Source: Chara braunii (lineage: Eukaryota > Streptophyta > Charophyceae > Charales > Characeae). Taken from it: 33,786 nucleotides of DNA. The notes under the pieces are model-generated. The model was not told the origin of the DNA, made no database searches, and saw only the letters and a program-made list of their open reading frames with translations. The position numbers and the translations under genes are program-made. Where the stretch lies: positions 404,370 through 438,155 of the forward strand of contig BFEA01000674.1 in the NCBI GenBank assembly GCA_003427395.1, read 5' to 3'. Positions 17,007-25,917 of this stretch are shown piece after piece (within the stretch, counting starts at the first letter, position 1; each line of letters starts with the position of its first letter).

Positions 17007-17781
17007 TCGACCTCCGACAACTTCCCTCTTGCCATAAGGGCATCAGATACTTTCTGGAATCACTTCCGAAAGCCCGAACACTCTCGTCCTCACCCTAAGT
17101 CAACTGCTCCAAGTCTCGGATCGAATACAAAGCTCGTATAGATTAGCCTTATAGGTAACTCATCGTCTATCTTTGGGTCGGGCTTCTTTAATCTCGTGAC
17201 TCAAACTCGGGTCCACGTTAAATAAGAAATTATCTATAATTTCATCCTCTGACCACTGACTTCGGTAAGCATGCATTTCCCACTTCTCGAGATACTCGGT
17301 AATACCATATCCCTTGAGAATGGGGGGCTCTGGTGTCTAATTCTGAAGATTGGTGCGAGATGATGAACCTGTCTCTCGTCGTATGGTAGGGAGTGTGACT
17401 CGCCTATCTGAGGATCGTAAATTCGTCTGGGCGGTGCAACCCTCTCCCTATGTACTGGTCCCTCCAGTCATCTCTTCCTCGGTCAGCCCTATCGTCTCTT
17501 CGCTCATACGTAGGTGAGCGTCGAGTAGTCGACTCTCGTCGAAAACTCGACGGTTCGATTCGACTCTCCATCCGCACCACCGTAGCGGCCCTGTTTGGCT
17601 CGGCATCGACCGGATAGGCCATCACCTCAGGCTCTCCGTCGTCGGGTTGCTCTACGCACCTCAAAGAGGCGTTCTGTCGGATACGCTCCTTGAGGTCCCG
17701 CAGGGCGCGATCCGGTGATGCTCGGTATACAGTAGTTTGTTGTTCCTCATCCGGACACAGTCCCATCGTGTCAGATTTCAT
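17007..17781 (-). pseudogene. Gypsy-like gag, N-terminal half
   Basis: A 125-residue frame at 17781-17404 (MKSDTMGLCPDEEQQTTVYR onward) is Arg/Asp/Glu-rich and probably the gag N-terminus. In another phase from about 17324 comes GYGITEYLEKWEMHAYRSQW and then DEIIDNFLFNVDPSLSHEIK, which match the helical retrotransposon gag domain (pfam Retrotrans_gag style). Next, in further phases, come GEDESVRAFGSDSRKYLMP and ARGKLSEVER. At least three frameshifts are needed to read it as one protein. The start is chosen because the 26-bp repeat array lies just upstream. Confidence 0.65.
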
Positions 17782-17820
17782 ATACTTAACTTCACTTCTG
17801 GCTTGAATTTATAGGCAGTC

Positions 17821-17950
17821 CAGACCTGATGTCAGAACCGGCAGCGCAGACCTAATGTCAGAACCGGCAGCCCGGACCTAATGTCAGAACCGGTAGCCCA
17901 AACCTGATGTCAGAACCGGTAGCCCGGACCTAATGTCAGAACCGGCTCTG
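17821..17950 (-). repeat. Five tandem 26-bp repeats upstream of gag
   Basis: Five units start at 17821, 17847, 17873, 17899 and 17925, each close to CRGACCTRATGTCAGAACCG followed by GYAGCC on the plus strand. The period is exactly 26 bp with one to four changes per unit. The array ends 39 bp upstream of the gag ATG on the minus strand. A 26-bp period rules out coding. In this place it could act in the leader or promoter of the element, but nothing in the sequence proves this. Confidence 0.9.
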
Positions 17951-18276
17951 CCGATCTCTAAATACCTAAACCTAGCTCTCAACCGTGCTCAATATCACTA
18001 TCACTCTCCCGCTCTCGTCTCGGATCTCGTGAGTCCCCTCGACTCCTAGTATCCCAGTGTCAAGGAAAAATTGTCCTTCTTGTCTCTCTATACAGGCAAC
18101 ACCTCTCCTAACCTCTAACACTCCCATTTCAGGACACCTGACTCCTCTACAACCCTATAGCGTGTAGTTGCTCGCGAGTACAAGCTCGCAACTGCTCTCA
18201 CAAATCGATAGATGTTCTTCTCTCCAGATCGCCCAATCCTTGCCGCACTGCACCGGCTCCCGCTAACTCACCGCCT
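17951..18276. other. Non-coding gap between gag leader and small ORFs
   Basis: About 325 bp of CT-rich plus-strand DNA. I see no gene, hairpin of note or repeat. Confidence 0.5.
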
Positions 18277-18762
18277 CTAACCATCAAACGCCTGATGCCT
18301 CGAAGCGAGTTCAATTACAGTGCTTAAGTTCCTCCTTTGCGCAATCTGACACGAAGTCGGGGGTTTATGAAGTCCCCTAAAGATCGTTATCTTCGTGCTC
18401 CAGTTAACGTATCTTCCTAGAGGTAGTAAAATATCTCGCTCAACTTTTACGACCTCTTCTGCTCGCTCCCAACAGCGACCGTAAACGAAGTCTACTCCTC
18501 TCTCCGCAGGTAGGTAGACCCTCACGTCATATACATCTAAATGGATAAACTTAACAGTCATCACATATAGACGTATCTCCTCCCATCCGCTATCCACAAA
18601 CTCGTATCTCTCTACATCATACGGAATCACTTCTCTCTTCCCTAACGAGCTCAAAAGACGACATACAGTCGCCAGTCTCTCCTCAGATGGTCTGTTTTTA
18701 GCAAGAAACCTCTCTCTTCTCGACCGCAAATCACTCTCAGAGATAGTCGTATCTTCGCTCAT
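18277..18762 (-). CDS. Unrecognised 161-residue protein, paralogue of the next frame upstream
   Basis: The frame starts with MSEDTTISESDLRSRRERFL and is intact. A charged N-terminus leads into a compact domain with VIPYDVERYEFVDSGWEEI, YVMTVKFIHLDVYDVRVYLP, a VDFVYGRCWERAEE segment and ITIFRGLHKPP. Alternating strand-like and helix-like segments suggest a small alpha/beta fold; there is no signal peptide or membrane segment. The frame at 18772-19276 is clearly homologous. The ATG lies 10 bp past the stop of that neighbour. I do not know the family. The two may be accessory genes of the gypsy-like element or a captured host gene. It is one of the few intact frames in the element. Confidence 0.55.
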   Translation of the reverse strand: MSEDTTISESDLRSRRERFLAKNRPSEERLATVCRLLSSLGKREVIPYDVERYEFVDSGWEEIRLYVMTVKFIHLDVYDVRVYLPAERGVDFVYGRCWERAEEVVKVERDILLPLGRYVNWSTKITIFRGLHKPPTSCQIAQRRNLSTVIELASRHQAFDG

Positions 18763-18771
18763 TCCTTCATT

Positions 18772-19276
18772 CTATTCGTACCTTGTTGTCTTCTTGAGCT
18801 TACCCTCAGTCCTGACAGTTCGGGCAAAATCCACTATCGCCTCCCATCCATTCTGCTTCAGTCCTCTATACGAGATGGGCGGTCTAGGCAGACCGTCAAA
18901 AATCGAGATGTCGTCGCAGACTTCGACAATCTTTCCCAAGCCCTCTAGCCTCTTCTTCTCTTCTCTTAATGCCCAGGCAACACTTCTCCAAGTTCTCCCG
19001 TATATGCAGAACTCTTCTCTCTCTCTAGGCAGGTATATGCCAATGTGGTACACTCCTAGATCATGGAACCTTACGGTCATAATATAGTATTGATTCAGCT
19101 CGAGTCCGCTGTTCTGCACTTGATACTTAACTACCTCGTACGAAAAGACTGCTCGCCTGCCAATCACGCTCAACTCTCGCAGTACTTTCTCATGCTCAAG
19201 CTCACAAGGACCGCTCCAAACTGCGAACCTCCGTCTTCACCTTGCTAGCTCCGCTTCCGGCAATGACATTTCTCAT
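18772..19276 (-). pseudogene. Unrecognised protein, paralogue of the 161-residue frame, one frameshift
   Basis: The intact part encodes FSYEVVKYQVQNSGLEL, YYIMTVRFHDLGVYHIGIYL, REEFCIYGRTWRSVAW and ISIFDGLPRPP, matching its neighbour segment by segment (PYDV/SYEV, YVMTVKF/YIMTVRF, VYLPAER/IYLPRER, FVYGRCW/CIYGRTW, IFRGLHKPP/IFDGLPRPP). Homology extends upstream of the TTG at 19173 (EHEKVLRELSVIGRR against SEERLATVCRLLSSLGKR). A likely ATG at 19276 (MRNVIAGSGASKVKTEVRSL) is in another phase, so one indel near 19215 breaks the gene. The foldback MITE begins 44 bp upstream. Confidence 0.6.
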
Positions 19277-19319
19277 CCGTTCCTATGAACCACCTAGCAT
19301 TCTGCCACGATTAAACTAG

Positions 19320-19667
19320 CATTTCGTTAAAATTGACATTTTTTACTATTTTCACGAAATTGGGCATCTAAGAAAAAACTGAGTTTTTTAGTGTGTTTTT
19401 GTGCCCACGACATCGGACCATTGATGGTCCGGCGTCCTGGGGACTCCGGACCATCTGATGTATCTCATCGTAAAGTACCGTCAAAATACATCCGAGGGTC
19501 AAAAAAAAAAGAAAAAAATTTGATACATATCAGATGGTCCGGCGTCCTGGGGACGCCGGACCATCAATGGTCTAATGTGGTCGGCGCAAAAAAATGTCAA
19601 AAAATACTGTGCTTTTTGGAAGTTCAATTTCGTGAAAATAGTAAAAAATGTCAATTTTAACGAAATG
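19320..19667 (+). mobile_element. Foldback MITE, copy 2 (348 bp), opposite orientation
   Basis: Same element as 15748-16096 but inverted: its reverse complement matches that copy almost base for base. Ends are CATTTCGTTAAAATTGAC and the complement. Internal hairpins are at 19423-19455 and 19533-19565; in the second, GATGGTCCGGCGTCC and its complement pair perfectly around a 3-base loop. An A-rich tract is central. On one side both copies are followed by the same seven bases (CTAGTTT in copy-1 orientation), so the element may extend slightly past the repeat I defined. No clear target duplication. Confidence 0.85.
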
Positions 19668-20270
19668 TCTGTTATTAGTGCTAAAGTTAACAGAACTCTA
19701 TCCATGGACTCCTCCAAGAGTCCGTAGAACGTCTCGAAGTCCTCTATATCCCCAAAGTCTTCAATGTCTGATAGAGGCTGAAGGTACTCATTCCAGTACT
19801 GGTTGTGCGCCTTGAACATTCTGAGAACAGAACTCTCCACTATGACCTTCGCTAAATCTCCAGCTTCTTCGGCCTTCCTTTTTAGAAGTTTCTCCGCCTT
19901 TCGAGGAGTCTCGCGCCACGCCCTACTCAAAGACCGCTTATCGAAGGGAGACACCCGCAACGAATAGTTGATCATACACGTGCTCCCCTCACCTACCCAG
20001 AGTCCGGTCACTCGCGCCTTCTGCACCGCGTGTCGAGTGCACTTCGCCTCTTCGATCACGCTGAGTCTCTCCAGATGAACCAATTGTATCACTACACAAA
20101 CGATTGGTTCATTCGATCTCCCTACAACACGCATAGAATATTTCTCAAAGCTCATTCTCTCCTTTCATTCTCCGACGTCCCTTCAACATTTGTCTTTTTC
20201 TCCTTTGTCGTTACAGCCTCTAACAACTCCTCTTTTCTTCTCGTCGATTCAAGTGATCCCTCCTGTTCCT
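19668..20270 (-). pseudogene. Unrecognised charged frame at the 5' end of the gypsy-like element
   Basis: Two phases join here. From about 20270 an ATG-less charged frame reads REEQEGSLESTRRKEELLEA and ends at a TGA that overlaps the ATG at 20155 (ATGA). The second frame reads MSFEKYSMRVVGRSNEPIVC, a KRSLSRAWRETPRKAEKLLK helix and acidic SDIEDFGDIEDFETFYGLL, then runs into the MITE at 19667, where translation is only transposon sequence. It may be a distant relative of the two frames downstream (similar length, strand and an AW-RE-KRK helix), but I cannot show it. No family is recognised. Confidence 0.4.
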
Positions 20271-20399
20271 CTCTACTATGATCTCTCCTTTTGACGCTCT
20301 CCGAAAATTCTAGACGCCATCTTCCAAAAAAATCTCTATCCTTTCTGAAAAGCCTCTCTAATGCCTTCGTCGTCGTCTCTATCCTACGCAGCTCACTCT

Positions 20400-20760
20400 T
20401 ACCCGTGTTAGGCCCGCTGTCGCGCGCGGCGGTCCCGCGCCCTGAGAGGGAGCGTTGAACCTCACGGTCGTGTCACGCAGGATGTTTTTGTCTGAAAAAG
20501 AACCAGTCACCACGCCGACCGTGCGCGCGTGTTATACCTCTTACGACGCCCTGCGACAGGTCGGGACGTCGCGAGGTACAACTTACCTCTACCCAAGGGG
20601 TTGTCACCACCCTTAGGTAGGTGTATCCCTGATGAGTTACCGGCCAACATGCGAAGGCTTTTACATGCCTTTGTAGAGGTAGGTCGACCGAGGGCGTGTT
20701 CTCGATCGTTGTAGCACAAAATGGGGTACGCGCAGTAAGACGCCTAGAAATGACCCGTTC
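20400..20760 (-). other. Recurring 360-bp block, copy 1 (LTR- or leader-like)
   Basis: This block is related to 31790-32160 on the same strand. Shared landmarks, in order, are a TGTCACGCAGGA/CGTCACGCAGGA phrase, TACCTCT, GACAGG, CGCGAGG, GTCACC, GTGTATCCC/GCGTATCCC, GAGTTACC/GAGCTACC, CGAAGGCT, GCCGAGGGCGT (here GACCGAGGGCGT), CGTTGTAGCA and GGGGTACGCGC. By eye roughly 70 percent of bases agree in the 210-bp core. In both places a minus-strand element begins a few hundred bases away, so an LTR or 5' leader is the best guess. Terminal TG/CA and a primer binding site were not identified. Confidence 0.55.
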
Positions 20761-21588
20761 GATATTCAGGTCGAACTTTCAGAAGGCTGTTTATTTCCAC
20801 TTCAGCTCCCATAACATGTTATTCTTCTAACAAAGTATCAATCAAATCATATCACTACCAAGCACATTCTATTCTACTCAACATATGATTGAACATCAGA
20901 TAGTATAGAAACTATATAAGAATGATAATGAATATAGAGGTATTACAACTGAGAACCCTTCCCACTTTTACAAGTGTCGTGTGTCCAAGACTCTTCAACA
21001 GATCAGGTCCAGTTCAATCCAAACCCACGAACAAAACAGACCTGCACAGAATAATGCAAAGACAGTTCACATGCCATGCACTAACGGTGTCAACCTTCAA
21101 TCCACACCTCAAACATTGTCCCTCACTTCCCAAACCATGTATGACAGCTTTATCTTTCCTGAGATGTAAGCCCAACCCCCTCACATTTCTTCAAAGGACC
21201 TTTGAGAGTGACTATGACCGTTTAGGCAATGACCATAGGTGACAGTTTTACTGACCACAGAGTTTGACTTTAGACATGGGTATCAAGTCAAGGAGGAAAA
21301 GTTGAATCAGCAAAGACCGACCTGTTATCGAGAGATAACAAAAAAGTTGTGTCCTCTTTGTTGGACTTCTTCTTCAATTGCAGTAGATCAAATCAGGGAC
21401 CTGCACACACACAGGTCAACAAAGATTCAACACCCCCACTCGATTTCCCACATATTGATATCTAAGAATCAAGTCCTTAGATCCGGTCTGTGAGTTTTGG
21501 AATCAACATCCCAAAGTCTAATCTCTTAGCTTCTATCTACCCTAAGTCGTTTGTCACCCCTCCTCCTTTTGTTCAAGGAGTCTCTTGC
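20761..21588. other. AT-rich non-coding stretch
   Basis: No coding frame is convincing on either strand. On the minus strand a TATATAG at about 20917 and an AATAAA near 20790 lie upstream of the recurring block, and could be promoter and poly(A) signals of an LTR, but both are common in AT-rich DNA. A TCTAAG/CTTAGA hairpin lies near 21461. Confidence 0.4.
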
Positions 21589-21876
21589 CTATGTCATAAG
21601 TTGTCTTAGGGAAACTCCTATTTCCTTTACTCTCAATCCTTGCATTTTCTCTCGTAGGGATAAGCGCACCCTTTCTGCTGCTTTCGAGATAGTCTGGTCG
21701 AGATCAACTCATGCCAGTGGCGGTTTTTCCCTGAGGAGGTTATATGAGTCTACGCGGAGCTTCTTCTTTTCTAATTTTTTTTTCCTGCGGTACTTATTCT
21801 GGTTCTTTTTAGGACCTTTGGAGTCGCTCCCGCTGGAGCACTCCCTTTTTCCTTTCTCTTCTTCTTGTCCTGACAT
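21589..21876 (-). pseudogene. Lys-rich coiled frame with one internal stop
   Basis: From the ATG at 21876 the frame reads MSGQEEEKGKRECSSGSDSK, then a Lys/Arg run (KKNQNKYRRKKKLEKKK), then a TGA at 21709-21711. The same phase continues with DQTISKAAERVRLSLREKMQ and ends in TAG at 21589-21591: 96 codons in all. Past the stop the composition stays helical and charged, unlike random DNA, so the TGA looks recent. It resembles the basic N-terminus of a gag- or nuclear-type protein, but I assign no family. Confidence 0.4.
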
Positions 21877-21893
21877 ACACAAGCAGTGGGTTG

Positions 21894-23300
21894 ACTCACC
21901 CGGGAATCTTCCTCTACTTGATCAATTCTAGGCAAAACGGTTAGTCAAAGGAGTAGTCGAGTAGCCCCACGGGAGCACTCAACCACTCTTCAAAGTTCAT
22001 ACAGTCCTTATGCAACCAAGTAGTTCAAGCAAACTAGTCCAAGCGACAGGATAATTCACCCGGGAGTATCCTTTTATTAGTTAAACAGGTAGTTAGGAGG
22101 TCTATGTTGAACCGTCTCAACACTTGACCCAACATTTAGAAAGCATTTCTGATCCAGGTATCAATACTGAATTCAAGTTAGTAATATGTGGTCTTCACGG
22201 AAACCTCCTATTACACCTTGATCAGACTCCAGCCTATCCTCAAGAGACTGTAATAGGATGACCCTACGAGAGTCACCCTACTACTTCCTCAAAGTCAGAC
22301 GAGTTAGGACTCCGTTAGCGGACTCAGGCAAACACCAGATCCTCCCTTTGCTGGAGTATCTTTTTAGACTTGTTAAGATAGAGTCGAGCAAGCAATAGAA
22401 TGACCTCACATGAGCCTCTTATATCCTGCTTCAATGTTAAACAGATAAATCGTTAGTACTTATTCATACCATCCATCAGTCATATCCAAACAAATAGTAG
22501 GGTTACTCACCCGGGAGTATCCCTTTACTATCCAAACACAATCACCTCATTTCCCCCCCCCCCGTCAGTTGATCCCCAGATCAAACAAGTATTAGGATAA
22601 CCCTCCCGGGAGTCACCCTACTACCAGTTTGATGCGTAGGAGATCAGTCAAAACAACTCTTAGTTAAGTTGCCCTGACCGTTCATCTACCTGCCTATGCA
22701 TCGTAAACGAGCAAAAGGTATGTTGATTCCCATGAGAAGTCGGACAGATCGACCCAGATTTAGGGGTTTGTGTACTCGCACGGTGAGTACCTAGTTCCTT
22801 TCCAAGTTTAGTCCGATACGGGAGCCTCCTCCTACCTTCGTTTCTGTCAGTTGTTGAGGGTATGTACCCCACGAGAGTACCGGATTAACTTTGTTTTTGT
22901 CAATCATTGAAGACATGTACCCCGCGGGAGTACCGGATTAACTTTGATTTTGTCAATCATTGAAGACATGTACCCCACGGGAGTACCGGATTAACTTTGT
23001 TTTTGTCAATCATTGAAGACATGTACCCCGAGAGAGTATCGGATTAACTTTGCTTTTGTCAATCATTGAAGACATGTACCCCACGGGAGTACCGGATTAA
23101 CTTTGTTTCTAGATGTAACATGTAAGTCAATAGGGAAGATGCACGGCACCTTCTCGCTAACAATGTCGGAATCAAACAGATGTTACACCAATTTGTTATT
23201 TTAATCAGACGAATGGCAGGGTAACTTCGCACGGCGAGCACCCCGTCATCTAGTTTAGTAAGCTCATATAAGCAGTGTTACGACCCTACGAGGGCCTCCA
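21894..23300 (+). repeat. Cluster of short hairpins with a CACGGGAG-like loop
   Basis: At least eighteen short imperfect palindromes with a shared centre occur here. Examples: 21894 (ACTCACCCGGGAAT), 21963 (AGCCCCACGGGAGCAC), 22057 (TTCACCCGGGAGTA), 22258 (GACCCTACGAGAGTC), 22506 (ACTCACCCGGGAGT), 22593 (CCCTCCCGGGAGTCACC), 22774 (GTACTCGCACGGTGAGTAC, perfect 6-bp stem), 23224 (TTCGCACGGCGAG) and 23281 (GACCCTACGAGGGC). Stem letters change between copies while pairing is often kept. The intervening DNA is not obviously repeated, except in the 53-bp array. No protein frame explains the pattern. Relatives at 23735 (CGCCACACGGTGACG) and 23927 (CACACGATG) extend it rightward. Confidence 0.6.
22862..23107 (+). 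repeat. Five tandem 53-bp repeats
   Basis: Units start with ATGTACCCC at 22862, 22915, 22968, 23021 and 23074, exactly 53 bp apart. Each contains GTACCCCRCGGGAGTAC (a near-palindrome), then CGGATTAACTTTG and TTGTCAATCATTGAAGAC. Copies differ at one to four sites, mostly within the palindrome. It is the tandem form of the hairpin family found through the whole 21.9-23.3 kb stretch. Confidence 0.92.
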
Positions 23301-24036
23301 TCACACGGCTTTATGTTTTCAGAAGCAAGCAAACTAGGTGCCTTTTCGGTTCTCCTAAGTTCCTTCTTGACATCAGGCAGGGTTCTTATGTCAATCATAT
23401 AGTCCTTTTGCTTTCAATTATTTATTCCTGAAGAAGGTCATAAACATTATATCATACAATCACACAGGTAGTCCGTTAGAAGGGCGTAGCCTGTAAGGGT
23501 ATACGGGAATGGAATAGATGACGCGTACCTTATGGTTCCCTGCGTCCAGAGTTCCTCCTTAATTCCGGCAGAGTTACCGCAATTGCCCTGTTATGTCTGG
23601 TCATTTGATCACTTTCTTCCACAGAGTAGATTCTCATATTGCATAAGATTCATACCATTCCAAAGAATTGTGAATTCCAAGGAGATGAGGGGATTAGATT
23701 ACGGGAGAAATGGTGACGAATGAAGGAGGTAGGTGTCGCCACACGGTGACGATGCCTCTTTCCTCTCCAGTACACCACCTCCTCTTTTAATCTGATTTTC
23801 CCCCACTTCTCTATATATCAATCAATCAATGTTCACTTAAGATGGTGGGTGGATACGGAAGAAAAGGATGCGAGGGGTTTAGATCAAAGGGAGAGTGGAG
23901 AAGGATGGAGGAGATCAGTACTGTCACACGATGCCAACGTCTCGCCTTCCAATGCCCCCTACTTCCCCCTCACCTTCGACCCCTGTTTATCCCCTGATGT
24001 AAGAACAGTAAAAGGGCAACAAATTAACTAATTAGC
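23301..24036. other. Intergenic stretch without a supported gene
   Basis: Short frames only, none recognisable. Two further members of the CACGG hairpin family lie at about 23735 and 23927. Confidence 0.5.
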
Positions 24037-24070
24037 AATAATAATAATAATAATAATAATAATAGTAATA
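24037..24070 (+). repeat. (AAT)n microsatellite
   Basis: About eleven AAT triplets, nearly pure, just left of the hAT-like element. Further AAT and ATAGTA phrases follow to 24120. Confidence 0.9.
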
Positions 24071-24130
24071 AGTGAAATAATAATGAGGATAGTAATAAAA
24101 ATTAGCAATAATAATAGTGATAGTGGTAGT

Positions 24131-24246
24131 CAGGGTAACCGGCGTTCGGGACGGGCCTAACGCCCGAACCCGAACGCCCGAACCTGAACGCCCGAACGTA
24201 TGGGATCCCTTGGGGATGCGTTCGGCCGTCGGGCCGAACGCGGACC

Positions 24247-24288
<42 letters not shown>

Positions 24289-24919
24289 CATCAAAAAAAA
24301 TCTGAAAATAAGATATGTTATGGAGAAAAATAACTTAAACAAGATTTGCCTGAGCATTACGTCCGAATTCCTTACCAAATTTGAAATCAAAATAAAATAC
24401 ATAAAACAAATACTAATAATATAAATAAATAAAAATAAAAAGATAATTAAATTTAGTGAGTGTGCGAGCATGTTTTCGACACCGCCATCTTTGGCGATTT
24501 TTCTTTTTTTTTTTCACAGCTAAATGCACTGAAAATTTACAGATGTGTACTTCACGTAATACAAAACCCACTAAAAAAGTTTCAAAAAATAATAATTTTT
24601 TTTAGACGCCGAACTAAAGTGAAAACAAAAAGGAAAAAGTGAAAACAAACGTGGGCGAGCACGTTTTGACACCGCCATCTTTGGCGATTTTTAGTTCTTA
24701 TTTGGCTGAGCTAAATGACTTGAAAATTTATAGGCATGTACCTCACATCATAGAGAACTCATAAAAACAAATTCAGAAAAACAAAATTATTTTTAGGCCC
24801 CGAAATATTTTTTGGCAGGGGCCGAACGTCGTCGGGTTCGGACCCCGTACGGGACCTCGAACGCCCGAACGTACGGAGGTCCTCCCGGGGGCCTCCGTAC
24901 GTACGGGCTGATAACCCTG
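24131..24919 (+). mobile_element. hAT-like non-autonomous DNA transposon (789 bp) with 8-bp TSD
   Basis: The element begins CAGGGTAACC and ends GATAACCCTG, a terminal inverted repeat, and is flanked on both sides by an exact GTGGTAGT (24123-24130 and 24920-24927). An 8-bp duplication with CAGGG ends is characteristic of hAT transposons. Both arms are GC-rich with repeated CGCCCGAAC motifs and strong hairpins (left GCGTTCGGCC/GGCCGAACGC; right CGTACGGAGG/CCTCCGTACG). The middle is AT-rich, with an A38 run at 24248-24285 and a 190-bp direct repeat. No transposase frame is present, so it depended on one supplied elsewhere. The exact target duplication suggests a fairly recent insertion. Confidence 0.85.
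24459..24810 (+). repeat. 190-bp direct repeat inside the hAT-like element
   Basis: CGCCATCTTTGGCGATTTTT occurs at 24483 and 24673, and the surrounding text (GCGAGCAYGTTTT, AGCTAAATGACTTGAAAATTTA type, then TAGRCSCCGAA) matches in the same order. CGCCA/TGGCG forms a small hairpin with a TCTT loop in each copy. The repeat lies wholly within the AT-rich core of the transposon. Confidence 0.8.
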
Positions 24920-24927
24920 GTGGTAGT

Positions 24928-25511
24928 AATAATAATAATAATATTATAACAATATTCATAATAATATTAGCAACAACAATAATACTATATTGGTAACACT
25001 TTGTCAATCCGTTCGTCAAAGAGCAAGAGATCAATGAAAGAGACAGACATCTTACTGATACACCACTTGTTAATGATCTTCTGCCATTTCCAATTCTTCT
25101 TTCCCTTACTTCTACCACAGGATATTAGTACAATCATCTTATTTTGTCGTTCCGCATGCATGTTGTGTGTGTGTATGCTCATTGTCCAGCCATCCTGCAA
25201 GACTGGGAGGGTGCATGCCTGCTGCTTTTGCATGCCTAGCCATAGCCCGCTAGTGTCCCTCCCCCCGTTTGGCTGCGACCCATGCCACTCATATCTTGAG
25301 CGCACCAGACCCCTGGTATATGTGTTGGGGTTGTGGGGTCAATGCTGCATTTCACGTTGTGTGTGTCTGGGCTGCACTTCAACCAACTAGCCTACAACAA
25401 CCGTCTGAGACCCACATCGGAAAATGTTGAGGCAAGAGTTCCTTGCAGACGTTCAGGTCTACCTTTATTTAGAGCGGGCACGAGGCTCGCTGCGGTACCA
25501 GCAACGTTATT
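24928..25511. other. Intergenic stretch without a supported gene
   Basis: Begins with AAT repeats (to about 24990). Frames on both strands are low in information. A TGTGTGTG run lies near 25167. No domain recognised. Confidence 0.45.
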
Positions 25512-25512
25512 C

Positions 25513-25559
<47 letters not shown>

Positions 25560-25633
25560 CAATATAAATAATAATAATAAATAGTAATAATAGTAATAAT
25601 GATAATAATAACGATAATAATAATAATAATAAT
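25512..25633 (+). repeat. Long interrupted (AAT)n microsatellite
   Basis: About 120 bp of AAT triplets with a few AAC, ATA and GAT interruptions. Any poly-Asn reading is only the microsatellite. Confidence 0.95.
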
Positions 25634-25639
25634 CTGGCT

Positions 25640-25917
25640 TCAGTCCGCAAAATCACATTGAAGGCTAGGGAGTTCAACATCATCCGGAAAGCGGAACTTG
25701 CATTGATACTAAATTAGTCGAGGACCAAAGTATTGCATCCGAATGCTGGTGAGAGGATATTACCTCCTTCACTGACATACAAATCCAAAGCCTTTTTACC
25801 TGGAGTTTTGCACCCAGACTACCATCGGTGCTGCAACTGCTGACGTCGGCGGCAGAACCAAAGTATATGAAAATGTTAATCCCGTAGACCATCGCCAAGA
25901 CCAGGTACGTGCCCTCA
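25640..25917 (+). repeat. Exon-like repeated unit, copy A
   Basis: This unit is related to 27290-27616 and 28030-28412. Shared landmarks are AATCACRTTGAA, ATCCGGAAAGC, TTGCA, ATGCTGGT, a TACYTGG..CCCAGACTAC phrase and, at its right end, GACGTCGGCGGC..ACCAAAGTA with ATCGCCAA. It ends in CAG|GTACGT at 25902-25910, a good splice-donor sequence. The phase ending at that CAG reads GGRTKVYENVNPVDHRQDQ and is open back to about 25769. I do not recognise the peptide. A decayed repeated exon or an unknown repeat are both possible. Confidence 0.45.

Larger units (their letters stand above)
14816..20320 (-). mobile_element. Partial Ty3/gypsy-like LTR retroelement, decayed
   Basis: On the minus strand this holds, in order, an unrecognised basic frame (20.27-19.67 kb), two paralogous unrecognised frames (19.28-18.28 kb), a 26-bp repeat array, a retrotransposon-type gag (17.78-15.58 kb) with a zinc knuckle, and the start of a protease-like region (15.56-14.82 kb). 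RT, RNase H and integrase are missing. Two copies of a foldback MITE interrupt it. Frameshifts and a 68-bp duplication break gag. The 20.40-20.76 kb block may be its LTR or leader, because a related block lies upstream of another element at 31.8 kb. No matching LTR was found at the other end. Confidence 0.6.

Noticed and set aside
22862-23107. CRISPR-like array of five regular repeats
   Set aside because: The whole 53-bp unit is repeated, with no unique spacers, and the context is eukaryotic.
24157-24471. Poly-Phe minus-strand and poly-Lys plus-strand frames
   Set aside because: They are translations of the A38 tract inside the hAT-like element.
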